Source: an uncultured Prevotella sp. (GTDB lineage Bacteria; Bacteroidota; Bacteroidia; Bacteroidales; Bacteroidaceae). From it: 23,235 nt of DNA. A model generated the notes under the pieces. It saw only the letters and a program-made list of their open reading frames with translations. It was not told where the DNA came from and made no database searches. The stretch is taken from assembly GCA_900557035.1 (NCBI GenBank), contig USRA01000033.1, positions 1-23,235 on the forward strand, read 5' to 3'. A program made the translations under genes and the position numbers. This document shows positions 7,172 through 15,866 of this stretch, piece by piece. Numbering within the stretch: position 1 is the first letter of the stretch; every line of letters starts with the position of its first letter.

Positions 7172-7202
7172 TGCTTCGGCCCCGGTCGTTTCGGGGGGAG
7201 CA
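7172..7202 (+). promoter_or_regulatory. Hairpin in the leader of the threonine operon
   Basis: Bases 7172-7177 pair with 7197-7202 (6 bp, one G-U). After a two-base GG bulge (7178-7179), 7180-7184 pair with 7192-7196, closing a 7-nt loop. There is no T run after it and no leader peptide of Thr/Ile codons, so it is not a classical attenuator. A regulatory role is only inferred from its position. Confidence 0.5.
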
Positions 7203-7232
7203 TTACAATACCAACGCAAAATTCAATAACGT

Positions 7233-9674
7233 ATGAAAGTATTAAAATTCGGCGGAACATCAGTTGGTTCCGTAAAAAGCATCCTCAGCTTAAAACGTAT
7301 CGTTGAAAATGAGGCAAAGAAACAGAGTGTAGTGGTTGTCGTGAGCGCGCTTGGCGGAATCACCGACAAACTCTTGCAAACCTCTCAGTTTGCCCTCAAG
7401 GGTGATGAGTCATGGAGAGTCGAATTCGATGCCATGGTTGATCGCCACCATAAGATGATAGATACCATCATCACCGACACAGCGGATAGAGAAAATCTTT
7501 TCAAATCAGTTGATGCCCTCTTCGAACAGTTGAAGAGCATCTACTTCGGTGTGTATCTGATTCACGATCTCAGCGAGAAGACTCAGGATGCTATCGTGAG
7601 CTATGGAGAAAGACTCAGCTCGAAGATTGTTGCCACACTCATTCGTGGCGCCAAGTGGTTTGACTCACGTAACTTCATCAAGACTGCCCGTCTCAATGGT
7701 AAGGGTAAGCATACCCTCGACAGCGAGCTGACTACCAAATTGGTGAAGGATACTTTCGCTGACCTTCCTCGCATTTCTCTCGTTCCGGGTTTCATCAGCC
7801 GTGACAAAGATACAGAACGTACCACAAACCTCGGCCGTGGTGGTAGTGACTATACTGCAGCTATCATTGCAGCAGCATTGAATGCGGAGGTCCTTGAAAT
7901 CTGGACTGATGTAGATGGATTCATGACTGCCGATCCACGTGTCATCAAATCTGCTTATACGATCAACGAACTGAGTTATATTGAGGCAATGGAGCTTTGC
8001 AACTTCGGTGCAAAGGTTATCTACCCTCCTACTATCTACCCGGTTTGTGTCAACAATATCCCTATCAAGGTAAAGAATACCTTCAATCCAGATGCTCCTG
8101 GTACCATCATCAAGAATAAGATAGACAGTGACCAGAAACCTATCAAGGGTATCTCTTCTATCAACGGTACTGCGCTCATCACTGTAACCGGTCTTTCCAT
8201 GGTGGGTGTCATCGGTGTAAACCGCCGTATCTTTACTGCCCTGGCTAACGAGGGAATCTCTGTATTTATGGTTTCACAGGCTTCCTCAGAGAATTCAACC
8301 TCTATCGGTGTACGAGAGCAGGATGTAGAAGAAGCAGTAAACGTATTGAACAACGAGTTCCACAACGAGATTGCCGATGGAGCCATGTATCCAATGCATG
8401 CAGAAACAGGACTGGCTACCATCGCCATCGTGGGTGAGAACATGAAGCATGCTGCCGGTATTGCCGGTAAGCTCTTTGGTACACTTGGCAGAAGCGGTAT
8501 TTCTGTCATCGCCTGTGCTCAGGGTGCTTCTGAGACCAACATCTCATTCGTTGTAAAGAGCGATTACCTCCGCAAGTCTCTCAACGTATTGCACGACAGT
8601 TTCTTCCTTTCAGAATATAAGGTTCTCAACCTCTTTATCTGCGGTGTAGGTACCGTAGGCGGAAAATTGATTGAACAAATCAAAAAGCAGTCAGCAGACT
8701 TGATGGAACGCAGCAAGTTAAAGCTGAATGTTGTGGGTATTGCTTCTTCCAAGAACGCCATCTTCAATCGTGAGGGACTCAACCTGGAGAACTATCAGAC
8801 AGAACTGAAGAATTCCTTGCCTAGTACCCCAGAACTCCTTCGCGATACTATCCTCGCAATGAATATCTTTAATAGCGTATTCGTAGATTGTACGGCAAGC
8901 AAGGATGTTGCAACCTTATACCAGAGTCTTCTGGAGCATAACGTAAGTGTGATTGCTGCCAACAAAATTGCAGCTTCAAGCGAATATGAGAACTACGAGA
9001 AGTTGAAGAAGACAGCCATTCAGCGTGGTGTATTCTTCCGTTTCGAGACCAACGTGGGCGCAGGTCTTCCTATCATCGGAACCATCAACGACCTCCGAAA
9101 TTCCGGAGATAAAATCCTTAAGATTGAGGCAGTTCTCTCAGGAACGCTCAACTATATCTTTAATGCCATCTCAGGAGTCGTTCCATTCTCAGAGACTGTG
9201 AAACTGGCAAAGGAGAAGGGTTACAGTGAGCCTGATCCACGTATCGACCTCAGTGGCATGGATGTCATCAGAAAGCTTGTCATCCTCTCCCGTGAGGCTG
9301 GATATCGTGTAGAGCAGGAAGATGTAGAAAAGAATCTCTTTGTTCCTGACTCATTCTTCAAGGGCAGCATCGATGAGTTCTGGAAGAAACTGCCACAGCT
9401 CGATGCCGACTTTGAGGCTAAGCGCAAGACACTGGATCTGGAACACAAACGCTGGCGTTTTGTTGCCACCCTCGATAAGGGAAAGACCAGTGTAGGTCTG
9501 CAGGCTGTAGGTCCAGAGCACCCATTCTACAATCTGGAAGGTTCCAACAATATCGTATTGCTCACCACAGAGCGCTACAAGGAATACCCAATGATGATTC
9601 AGGGATATGGTGCCGGAGCCAGCGTAACTGCGGCCGGTGTCTTTGCCAACATCATGAGTATTGCCAACGTTTAA
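7233..9674 (+). CDS. thrA: Bifunctional aspartokinase / homoserine dehydrogenase
   Basis: An 813-residue fusion enzyme. The N-terminal half phosphorylates aspartate, and the C-terminal half reduces aspartate semialdehyde to homoserine. The kinase begins with KFGGTS at residues 5-10. Two ACT-type regulatory segments start near residue 317 ('VTGLSMVGVIGVNRRIF') and near 395 ('AIVGENMKHAAGIAGKLF'), where an end-product amino acid would be sensed. The dehydrogenase has its nucleotide motif 'CGVGTVGG' near 470, 'ETNVGAGLP' near 605 and 'LSGTLNYIFN' near 635. The length and order match E. coli ThrA (820 residues). It heads a tight operon; the next gene is 33 nt downstream. Feedback by threonine is expected from the family but cannot be proved from sequence. 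Confidence 0.96.
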   Translation: MKVLKFGGTSVGSVKSILSLKRIVENEAKKQSVVVVVSALGGITDKLLQTSQFALKGDESWRVEFDAMVDRHHKMIDTIITDTADRENLFKSVDALFEQLKSIYFGVYLIHDLSEKTQDAIVSYGERLSSKIVATLIRGAKWFDSRNFIKTARLNGKGKHTLDSELTTKLVKDTFADLPRISLVPGFISRDKDTERTTNLGRGGSDYTAAIIAAALNAEVLEIWTDVDGFMTADPRVIKSAYTINELSYIEAMELCNFGAKVIYPPTIYPVCVNNIPIKVKNTFNPDAPGTIIKNKIDSDQKPIKGISSINGTALITVTGLSMVGVIGVNRRIFTALANEGISVFMVSQASSENSTSIGVREQDVEEAVNVLNNEFHNEIADGAMYPMHAETGLATIAIVGENMKHAAGIAGKLFGTLGRSGISVIACAQGASETNISFVVKSDYLRKSLNVLHDSFFLSEYKVLNLFICGVGTVGGKLIEQIKKQSADLMERSKLKLNVVGIASSKNAIFNREGLNLENYQTELKNSLPSTPELLRDTILAMNIFNSVFVDCTASKDVATLYQSLLEHNVSVIAANKIAASSEYENYEKLKKTAIQRGVFFRFETNVGAGLPIIGTINDLRNSGDKILKIEAVLSGTLNYIFNAISGVVPFSETVKLAKEKGYSEPDPRIDLSGMDVIRKLVILSREAGYRVEQEDVEKNLFVPDSFFKGSIDEFWKKLPQLDADFEAKRKTLDLEHKRWRFVATLDKGKTSVGLQAVGPEHPFYNLEGSNNIVLLTTERYKEYPMMIQGYGAGASVTAAGVFANIMSIANV

Positions 9675-9707
9675 TTTCGTCGTATCAATCAATAAAGGAT
9701 AACTATT

Positions 9708-11027
9708 ATGAAGCATATTATCATTTTAGGCGACGGCATGGCCGACCACCCAGTAGAAAGACTGGGTGGCAAGACCTTGCTTCAATACGCCCATACACCA
9801 TATATGGATATGCTTGCCAAGAAAGGCAAGACTGGAAGACTCATTACCGTACCCGATGGCTTCCTGCCTGGTTCAGAGGTTGCCAACAGCTCTATCATGG
9901 GCTACGACCAGAATGAGGTTTACGAAGGACGTGGTCCACTGGAGGCTGCCAGCATCGGCTACGAGATGAGTCCGAACGATTTCGCCCTGCGCTGCAATAT
10001 CATCAATGTAAACGACGGAATCATCGTAACCCACAACGGTGGCAACCTGGAGACGGAAGACGCTGATGTGCTCATCAAGTATCTGAACGAGAAGCTTGCC
10101 AGCCAATATCCGGGCATCGTGAAGTTTATCACGGGCATCCAGTATCGCCATCTGCTTATCATCAAGGGCGGTAACAAGTATGTGGATTGCGCGCCTCCTC
10201 ACGATCATCCGAACGAGGAATGGAAACCGCTGCTCGTGAAGCCGATGGAAGGCGTAGATGCAGCTCTGCTTGCTGGCAACAGCGACAAGACTCCTGCCGA
10301 GGTTGTGGCTGAGAATGGCGGCACGTTGAGCGATGACTATCGCATGAGTGCGCAGCAGACAGCCGACCTTCTGAACGAACTGATTATCAAGAGTAAGGAG
10401 ATTCTGGAGAATCATCCTTTCAATGTGTCACGCAAGGAACGTGGTGAGCGCATGGCTAACATCATCTGGCCTTGGGGCGGTGGTTATCGACCACACATGC
10501 TGACTCTTTCGCAGATGTATCCTCAAATCAAGAAGGGCTCTGTGATTTCTGCCGTTGATCTGATTCGCGGTATCGGTCATTATGCTGGTCTTCGCAACAT
10601 CATCGTAGAGGGTGCTACAGGTCTTTCTGATACGAATTACGAAGGCAAAGCTGCTGCAGCTATCCAGGCACTGAAGGATGGAGACGACTTTGTCTATGTC
10701 CATGTAGAAGCAAGTGATGAGGCTGGTCATGACGGCAATCTGGAATTAAAGCTCAAGACGATTGAATACCTCGACCAGCGCCTGATCAAACCTATCGTTG
10801 ATGAGGTGAGCACATGGACAGAACCTGTCTGCATCTCGGTTTTGCCGGATCACCCTACTCCAGTGGAGGTTCGCACCCACGTTAAGGAACCCGTTCCTTT
10901 CATCATCTACTATCCAGGTATCGAACCTGACCAGGTAGAGGAATACGATGAGGTAAGTTGTGTAAGCGGAAGCTATGGATTGCTCCAGCTGCAGGACTTC
11001 ATGAAAGCCTTCATGGCAATCAATTAA
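9708..11027 (+). CDS. Phosphoglycerate-mutase-like protein, candidate homoserine kinase
   Basis: A 439-residue member of the cofactor-independent phosphoglycerate mutase (archaeal ApgM-like) branch of the alkaline phosphatase superfamily. Metal and catalytic positions are visible: D9 in LGDGMADH, the probable nucleophile S62 in NSSIMGYD, a DEAGHDG motif near 337 and LPDHPTP near 380. Annotation pipelines usually call it phosphoglycerate mutase. The gene sits 33 nt after thrA and 24 nt before thrC, exactly where homoserine kinase (thrB) is found in other bacteria, and no GHMP kinase is present. Comparative genomics (SEED calls this the 'predicted functional analog of homoserine kinase') and, as I recall, mutant-fitness work on related bacteria point to homoserine phosphorylation. 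Family membership is seen; the kinase role is inferred. Confidence 0.85.
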   Translation: MKHIIILGDGMADHPVERLGGKTLLQYAHTPYMDMLAKKGKTGRLITVPDGFLPGSEVANSSIMGYDQNEVYEGRGPLEAASIGYEMSPNDFALRCNIINVNDGIIVTHNGGNLETEDADVLIKYLNEKLASQYPGIVKFITGIQYRHLLIIKGGNKYVDCAPPHDHPNEEWKPLLVKPMEGVDAALLAGNSDKTPAEVVAENGGTLSDDYRMSAQQTADLLNELIIKSKEILENHPFNVSRKERGERMANIIWPWGGGYRPHMLTLSQMYPQIKKGSVISAVDLIRGIGHYAGLRNIIVEGATGLSDTNYEGKAAAAIQALKDGDDFVYVHVEASDEAGHDGNLELKLKTIEYLDQRLIKPIVDEVSTWTEPVCISVLPDHPTPVEVRTHVKEPVPFIIYYPGIEPDQVEEYDEVSCVSGSYGLLQLQDFMKAFMAIN

Positions 11028-11051
11028 AAAATGTTCAAAGTTCAAAGTAAA

Positions 11052-12353
11052 ATGAAATATTATTCAACAAATAAAAAAGCACCAATCGCCGATTTACATA
11101 AGGCGGTAGTTAAAGGTTTGGCAGAAGACCGTGGTCTCTATATGCCAGAAATCATCAAGAAGTTACCACAGGACTTCTTCGACAATATCGAGAAGCTGAG
11201 CTTCCAGGAGATTGCTTACCAGGTAGCTGATGCCTTCTTCGGCGAGGATGTAGATGCAGACTCTTTGCAGAAGATAGTATATGACACCTTGGCATTCGAC
11301 TGCCCTGTTGTAGAGGTGGAGCCAAATATCTACTCTTTGGAGTTGTTCCATGGTCCTACTCTCGCCTTCAAGGATGTAGGTGCCCGTTTCATGGCTCGCC
11401 TGCTCCAGTACTTCGTTCGTCAGGAAGGTAAAGAGGAAGTCAACGTTCTCGTAGCAACATCGGGTGATACGGGTTCTGCCGTTGCCAATGGTTTCCTCGG
11501 TGTAGAGGGAATCCACGTTTACGTGCTTTATCCAAAGGGCAAGGTGAGCAAGATTCAGGAGAGCCAGTTCACAACCCTCGGCAAGAACATCACAGCTCTT
11601 GAGGTAGATGGTGTTTTCGACGACTGCCAGGCGCTGGTTAAGTCTGCGTTCATGGACGAGGAGTTGAACAAGCACATGAAGCTGACTTCTGCCAATTCTA
11701 TCAATGTAGCCCGCTTCTTGCCTCAGGCATTCTACTATTTCAATGCATACGCCCGCATGAAGGAGAAGGGCTTGGCAGACAAGTTGGTCATCTGCGTACC
11801 TAGCGGTAACTTCGGTAACATCACAGCAGGACTCTTCGGACATGAGATGGGCTTGCCAATCCATCGTTTCATCGCTGCCAACAATGCCAATGACATCTTC
11901 TACGAGTATCTCCAGACCGGCAAGTATAATCCACAGCCTAGCAAGCAGACCATCGCCAATGCTATGGACGTGGGTGATCCTTCAAACTTTGCACGTATCT
12001 ATGACCTCTACAAGGGCAACCACGACGCCATCGCTGCGTACATCAGCGGAGCTACATACAAGGATGAGCAGATTGCAGACACGATGAAGAAGTGTTATAA
12101 CGAGACAAAATATGTACTTGATCCTCACGGAGCTTGTGGCTATCAGGCATTGAAGGAGCAGTTGAAGCCAGGTGAGGTCGGTGTGTTCCTGGAAACAGCT
12201 CATCCAGCCAAGTTCAAGGAGAAGGTGGATAGCATCCTCGGAACCGACATCGAGATTCCAGCCCGTCTTGCTGAATTCATGAAGGGTGAGAAGAAGAGCA
12301 TCCAGATGACCAAGGACTTTGCATCATTCAAGAATTATTTGATGAACGAATAA
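11052..12353 (+). CDS. thrC: Threonine synthase
   Basis: A 433-residue PLP enzyme converting O-phosphohomoserine to threonine, the last step of the pathway. The PLP lysine is K107 in LAFKDVG. The phosphate-binding and substrate motifs 'VATSGDTGSAVANGF', 'SANSINVARFLPQ' and 'CVPSGNFGNITAG' are all present. Length matches E. coli ThrC (428), and K107 is the same position as there. I start at ATG 11052 (MKYYSTNK), which fits the family N-terminus. The ATG at 11031 would add seven residues encoded by a GTTCAAA repeat and is unlikely. It lies 24 nt after the PGM-like gene and 12 nt before the hydroxyacid dehydrogenase, inside the same operon. Confidence 0.95.
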   Translation: MKYYSTNKKAPIADLHKAVVKGLAEDRGLYMPEIIKKLPQDFFDNIEKLSFQEIAYQVADAFFGEDVDADSLQKIVYDTLAFDCPVVEVEPNIYSLELFHGPTLAFKDVGARFMARLLQYFVRQEGKEEVNVLVATSGDTGSAVANGFLGVEGIHVYVLYPKGKVSKIQESQFTTLGKNITALEVDGVFDDCQALVKSAFMDEELNKHMKLTSANSINVARFLPQAFYYFNAYARMKEKGLADKLVICVPSGNFGNITAGLFGHEMGLPIHRFIAANNANDIFYEYLQTGKYNPQPSKQTIANAMDVGDPSNFARIYDLYKGNHDAIAAYISGATYKDEQIADTMKKCYNETKYVLDPHGACGYQALKEQLKPGEVGVFLETAHPAKFKEKVDSILGTDIEIPARLAEFMKGEKKSIQMTKDFASFKNYLMNE

Positions 12354-12365
12354 TAACGAATAAAA

Positions 12366-13322
12366 ATGAAAATTGTTATCTTAGACGGCTATGCCGCTAA
12401 TCCGGGCGATCTGGATTATCATCTGTTGGAAGAATTGGGAGAGGTAGTGGTTTATCCCCGCACTTCTGATGAAGAAAAAGTGGAACGTGCCAAGGATGCA
12501 GACATCATCTTGCTAAACAAGGTACAGATGGATGCAGAAACATTGGCGCAGCTTCCCAACTTGAAGTACATCGGAATCCAGGCTACAGGTTTCAATGTTG
12601 TGGATATAGCTGCTGCCAAGAAACAAGGCATCGTTGTTACCAACATCCCTGCCTACAGTACGGATAGTGTGGCACAGATGACCTTTGCCCTCATCCTCGC
12701 CGTTACCAACCGTGTAGAACATTACACTCAGGAAAATAGAAACGAGCGATGGGCAAGCAACAAGGATTTCTGTTATTGGGATACCCATTTAATGGAACTT
12801 GCAGGCAAAAAGCTTGGCATTATGGGATTGGGCAATATCGGTATGAAGGTTGCAAATATCGCCCGTCAGTTCGGAATGGACGTTTGCGCCTGCACCAGCA
12901 AGAACTCTTGCGACCTTCCTGAATGGATTCAAAAGGTCAGCAAGGAGGGGCTGCTTGCCACAAGTGATATTCTATCCCTGCATTGTCCTCTCTCGGATAG
13001 CACCTATCACCTTATCAATGAGGAGAGTATCGAAAAGATGAAGGATACAGCCATTCTGGTGAATACCGGTCGCGGACCATTGGTAGATGAAGAAGCTGTT
13101 GCAAAGGCTTTGCACAACCAGAAACTCGGTGCTTATTGTGCGGACGTGATGACTCAGGAACCACCTTCTAAAGAGAATCCTCTTTTTAAGGAGCCTAATG
13201 CCTATCTCACTCCTCACATTGCCTGGGCTACCTTTGAAGCTCGCAAGCGCTTGAATAAGCAGGTAGCTGCTAACGTAAAGGCTTTTCTTGAGGGAAAACC
13301 TATCAATGTGGTGAACCCATAA
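12366..13322 (+). CDS. D-2-hydroxyacid dehydrogenase (glycerate dehydrogenase-like)
   Basis: A 318-residue NAD-dependent dehydrogenase of the D-isomer-specific 2-hydroxyacid family. The Rossmann motif GLGNIG is at 154-159. The catalytic triad is present: R236 in NTGRGPLVDE, E265 in MTQEPP and H284 in LTPHIAW. The sequence is closest in feel to glycerate/hydroxypyruvate reductases; the substrate cannot be fixed from sequence, and it lacks the C-terminal ACT domain of many 3-phosphoglycerate dehydrogenases. It follows thrC by 12 nt and precedes the operon terminator, so it is probably co-transcribed with the threonine genes. That placement hints at, but does not prove, a link to 2-oxo acid or serine/threonine metabolism. 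Confidence 0.88.
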   Translation: MKIVILDGYAANPGDLDYHLLEELGEVVVYPRTSDEEKVERAKDADIILLNKVQMDAETLAQLPNLKYIGIQATGFNVVDIAAAKKQGIVVTNIPAYSTDSVAQMTFALILAVTNRVEHYTQENRNERWASNKDFCYWDTHLMELAGKKLGIMGLGNIGMKVANIARQFGMDVCACTSKNSCDLPEWIQKVSKEGLLATSDILSLHCPLSDSTYHLINEESIEKMKDTAILVNTGRGPLVDEEAVAKALHNQKLGAYCADVMTQEPPSKENPLFKEPNAYLTPHIAWATFEARKRLNKQVAANVKAFLEGKPINVVNP

Positions 13323-13350
13323 AGAGTACATAATTTTCAATAAGACAAGA

Positions 13351-13396
13351 AAACCGCTTATTCCCTAGTATTTTGGGGGGATAAGCGGTTTTATAT
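13351..13396 (+). terminator. Terminator of the threonine operon
   Basis: Arms 13351-13365 and 13377-13391 pair over about 15 bp with one G-T. The stem is preceded by As and followed by TTATATTT. It lies 28 nt after the stop codon. Confidence 0.85.
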
Positions 13397-13399
13397 TTA

Positions 13400-13475
13400 C
13401 CCTTAAGGGAAAATTCATTTATCCTTAAGGAAAAATATTTTTTTCTTTAAGGGAAAAAGATAATTCCCTTAAGGA
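13400..13475. repeat. Four CCTTAAGG palindromes at exact 22-bp spacing
   Basis: CCTTAAGG occurs at 13401-13408, 13423-13430 and 13467-13474, and CTTTAAGG at 13445-13452. The period is exactly 22 bp each time. The 14-bp spacers are A/T-rich and differ from one another. The array sits between the 3' ends of two convergent genes, after the threonine operon terminator. The rest of the gap (13476-13543) shows nothing further. Confidence 0.85.
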
Positions 13476-13543
13476 CATCTTTTCAACAGAACAACACTGT
13501 ATATTTATTTCTTAGATACATACACCAGCTATCTCACAGAAAA

Positions 13544-14584
13544 CTATTGCCTTCTTACCAGAATATAGATAATAACAGGTGCACCAAAAAGTGGAGTCAC
13601 GGCATTGAGCGGAATGATTCCCCCATCTGATGGTAGAGAACAGAGAAGATTACATAGAAGGGCAATAGCCGCCCCCATCAGCATTGTAACTGGCAGAAGC
13701 GGTCGATGATTTTCTGTACCAACCAGCAGACGTGCTATATGAGGAGTGGCAAGCCCAATGAAAGCTATAGGACCACAAAATGCAGTAACTACTGCAGCGA
13801 GCATTCCCGTTATAACGAGCAAAGCGATTCGTAGTTTCCTGATAGGAAAGCCAAGATTCTCTGCATATTGCTCACCCAACAGCAGGGCGTTAAGCGGCTT
13901 AATCAACAGAAGGGAAGCCAATAGACCGAGGATGGTAAATGGCACAAACCATCTCACCTCGCCCATGGAAACATTGCCGAAACTTCCCATTCCCCATATC
14001 AGATAGGATTTCACACCCTCTGCCGTACTGAAGAAATTCAATAACGAGATGGCGCTGCCGGCAAGATAACCTACCATCAAACCGATAATCAGAAGGACAG
14101 TATAACTTCTGACAATGGCAGAGAAAGCTGTGATGATTCCCATCACCAGCATGGCTCCTGCAAAGGCAGACACCAGAATAGCCATGAATCCACCAATAGC
14201 ATAACCACATTCTCCATCCAGAAAACCCAGACTAAGATGATCCAGACTTATGTTGCCTCCAAAGGCTAACATAACGATGGCAACTGCCAATCCTGCTCCA
14301 CTGCTGATTCCAAAAACATCCGGTCCAGCCAGAGGATTACGGAAAGCTGTCTGGAGCAGCAAACCGCTTGTGGCAAGAGCAGCACCGGAAAGCAAAGCTG
14401 TGATGGCTTGCGGAAGACGTGATTCGAGGATAATATAGCCATAAGTATCAGAGACTGTCTGATTACCCATCAATATACCGACCACCTCCCCGTATGGAAT
14501 GTTGACGCTACCCCATACCAAATTACCGAAGAACAACAGAGCGATGGCAACCACCAAGACAATAGAGACAATGACCTTGTTCAT
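13544..14584 (-). CDS. FecCD/BtuC-family ABC transporter permease
   Basis: A 346-residue, very hydrophobic protein with about nine or ten membrane segments, of the family that moves iron-siderophore, haem or cobalamin across the inner membrane. Family signatures include 'ESRLPQAITALLSGAALATSGLLLQTAFRNPLAGPDVFG' in two parts near residues 54-92 and 'CGPIAFIGLATPHIARLLVG' near 268. It starts 5 nt after the stop of the substrate-binding protein, so the two are one operon. No ATPase gene follows: the next gene is convergent and its end is only about 220 bp away. The substrate cannot be told from sequence. Confidence 0.92.
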   Translation of the reverse strand: MNKVIVSIVLVVAIALLFFGNLVWGSVNIPYGEVVGILMGNQTVSDTYGYIILESRLPQAITALLSGAALATSGLLLQTAFRNPLAGPDVFGISSGAGLAVAIVMLAFGGNISLDHLSLGFLDGECGYAIGGFMAILVSAFAGAMLVMGIITAFSAIVRSYTVLLIIGLMVGYLAGSAISLLNFFSTAEGVKSYLIWGMGSFGNVSMGEVRWFVPFTILGLLASLLLIKPLNALLLGEQYAENLGFPIRKLRIALLVITGMLAAVVTAFCGPIAFIGLATPHIARLLVGTENHRPLLPVTMLMGAAIALLCNLLCSLPSDGGIIPLNAVTPLFGAPVIIYILVRRQ

Positions 14585-14589
14585 GGTTT

Positions 14590-15801
14590 CTATTGTAATT
14601 GACGATGATAGAATCTCAAAGTTCCCAACGTTCTGATATCCTTTGCATACTTCGAGAACTTAGCGTGATCAGCAGGATGTAAAAGGAGGATAAACTCACG
14701 AAGCAGGATTTCAGGATGAAAACCGGTGAGTTCAAAATAGGGTTCAGTACTTGTGTCCACTTCGTAAATCTGCGGATTGGCAAAGCAATGAAGAGCCTTG
14801 TAGCCATCATACTCCTGAAGCAATTGGGCACGTGTTAATGGCGCACCACCGAAATACTTAAATGCCCAGACATCAATATCTTTGCCTTTTGAAAGAATCT
14901 GCTCCGGACTCATCGCAAGACTTCCACTGTGCAAATCGTCTTCAAAGACATAACGGGCGTTGGCATCCTTTAACAAAATCCCCATAGTACTCTGTCCTCC
15001 AGGTACATACCATACGCTTCCCGTTTTTCTTTCGGTCAACACCGACAGACCTTGTGGCAACTTCTTGGCTATAGACTTCAGATGCAGATAATCCTGTTCT
15101 ATCTGCTTAAAAATCGAGTCAGCATTCTTGTCAAAAAGCATCCCATAAAACTTCATCCATTCAGCTCTCCCCAAAGGCGAAGTCTCCATATAATCAGCAG
15201 CTTCAATCATAGGAATATGAAGCATATCCAGCTTACCATATCCTCCACTGTTCTCGAAAGGAGAAACCAGGAGAGCCTCCGGCTTCAAGGAGATGATACG
15301 TTCAATATCCGGTTGCATACTGGAACCACAATCCACCACTCTCTTCTTGATATCTGGAATATTGATATAATTCATATCACATACGCCACTGATGGCATTC
15401 TTGCAACCCAGTTCATACATCAGCTGACAATGAGGTCCCATGAAGACCACGCTGCTCGTTACCGGCGTACGGACCGTATCAGTAGCGCATCTTGCAGCAG
15501 AAGCACGTCGCAGGGCAAGTCGTGTTACAGTTTCATTTCCCTCCTTCCCTTTAGGCACCAGAATGTAGCGATGCAGAAGAGTTCCCTCTTTCCAGGGATT
15601 GGCAAGAATCACCTCAGTATATTCTTCTCCGTGCTTCACCATAGTGAGATGCTGCGCATATTTTAACGGGATAGTATCCCCTGCATCCATATTATCTCCA
15701 GCCTGCGTCTTACCCATCTGGCAAGATACAAGAAGAGAAGCAATCCCCAGGAACAAAGCTGCCATAAAATTTCTATGATTGATAAATATCTGTTTCATCA
15801 T
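14590..15801 (-). CDS. Lipoprotein substrate-binding protein of a BtuF/FepB-type ABC importer
   Basis: A 403-residue protein with a short signal and a lipobox LVSC, so C27 would be lipidated. After an N-terminal extension of about 85 residues typical of Bacteroidota members, the type-III periplasmic-binding fold begins. Recognisable stretches are 'VVFMGPHCQLMYELGCKNAISGVCD' (in two parts), 'DIERIISLKPEALLVSPF' and 'ILSKGKDIDVWAFKYF'. The family binds siderophores, haem or cobalamin. The start could be either of two adjacent ATGs (15801 or 15798), with no practical difference. It is the first gene of a two-gene operon with the permease. No TonB-dependent receptor is next to it. Confidence 0.9.
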   Translation of the reverse strand: MMKQIFINHRNFMAALFLGIASLLVSCQMGKTQAGDNMDAGDTIPLKYAQHLTMVKHGEEYTEVILANPWKEGTLLHRYILVPKGKEGNETVTRLALRRASAARCATDTVRTPVTSSVVFMGPHCQLMYELGCKNAISGVCDMNYINIPDIKKRVVDCGSSMQPDIERIISLKPEALLVSPFENSGGYGKLDMLHIPMIEAADYMETSPLGRAEWMKFYGMLFDKNADSIFKQIEQDYLHLKSIAKKLPQGLSVLTERKTGSVWYVPGGQSTMGILLKDANARYVFEDDLHSGSLAMSPEQILSKGKDIDVWAFKYFGGAPLTRAQLLQEYDGYKALHCFANPQIYEVDTSTEPYFELTGFHPEILLREFILLLHPADHAKFSKYAKDIRTLGTLRFYHRQLQ

Positions 15802-15826
15802 TAAACGTAATTACATAATCTGTCTG

Positions 15827-15858
15827 CAAAAGTACAAAGAAAAAATAAGCCAGACAAG
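15827..15858 (-). promoter_or_regulatory. Promoter of the ABC importer genes
   Basis: On the minus strand: CTTG (15855-15858), 20 nt, TACTTTTG (15827-15834), about 25 nt before the start codon. No clear Fur-like or cobalamin-riboswitch sequence fits in the short leader. Confidence 0.78.
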
Positions 15859-15866
15859 TTTTCTGC

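Noticed and set aside
7172..7202. Classical threonine attenuator or known riboswitch
   Set aside because: There is no leader peptide, no T run and no riboswitch motif I recognise.
11031..11051. Earlier ATG for threonine synthase
   Set aside because: It adds seven residues from a GTTCAAA repeat, absent from the family; MKYYSTNK at 11052 fits known N-termini.
13400..13475. CRISPR array
   Set aside because: The repeats are only 8 bp, the spacers 14 bp, and no cas gene is near.
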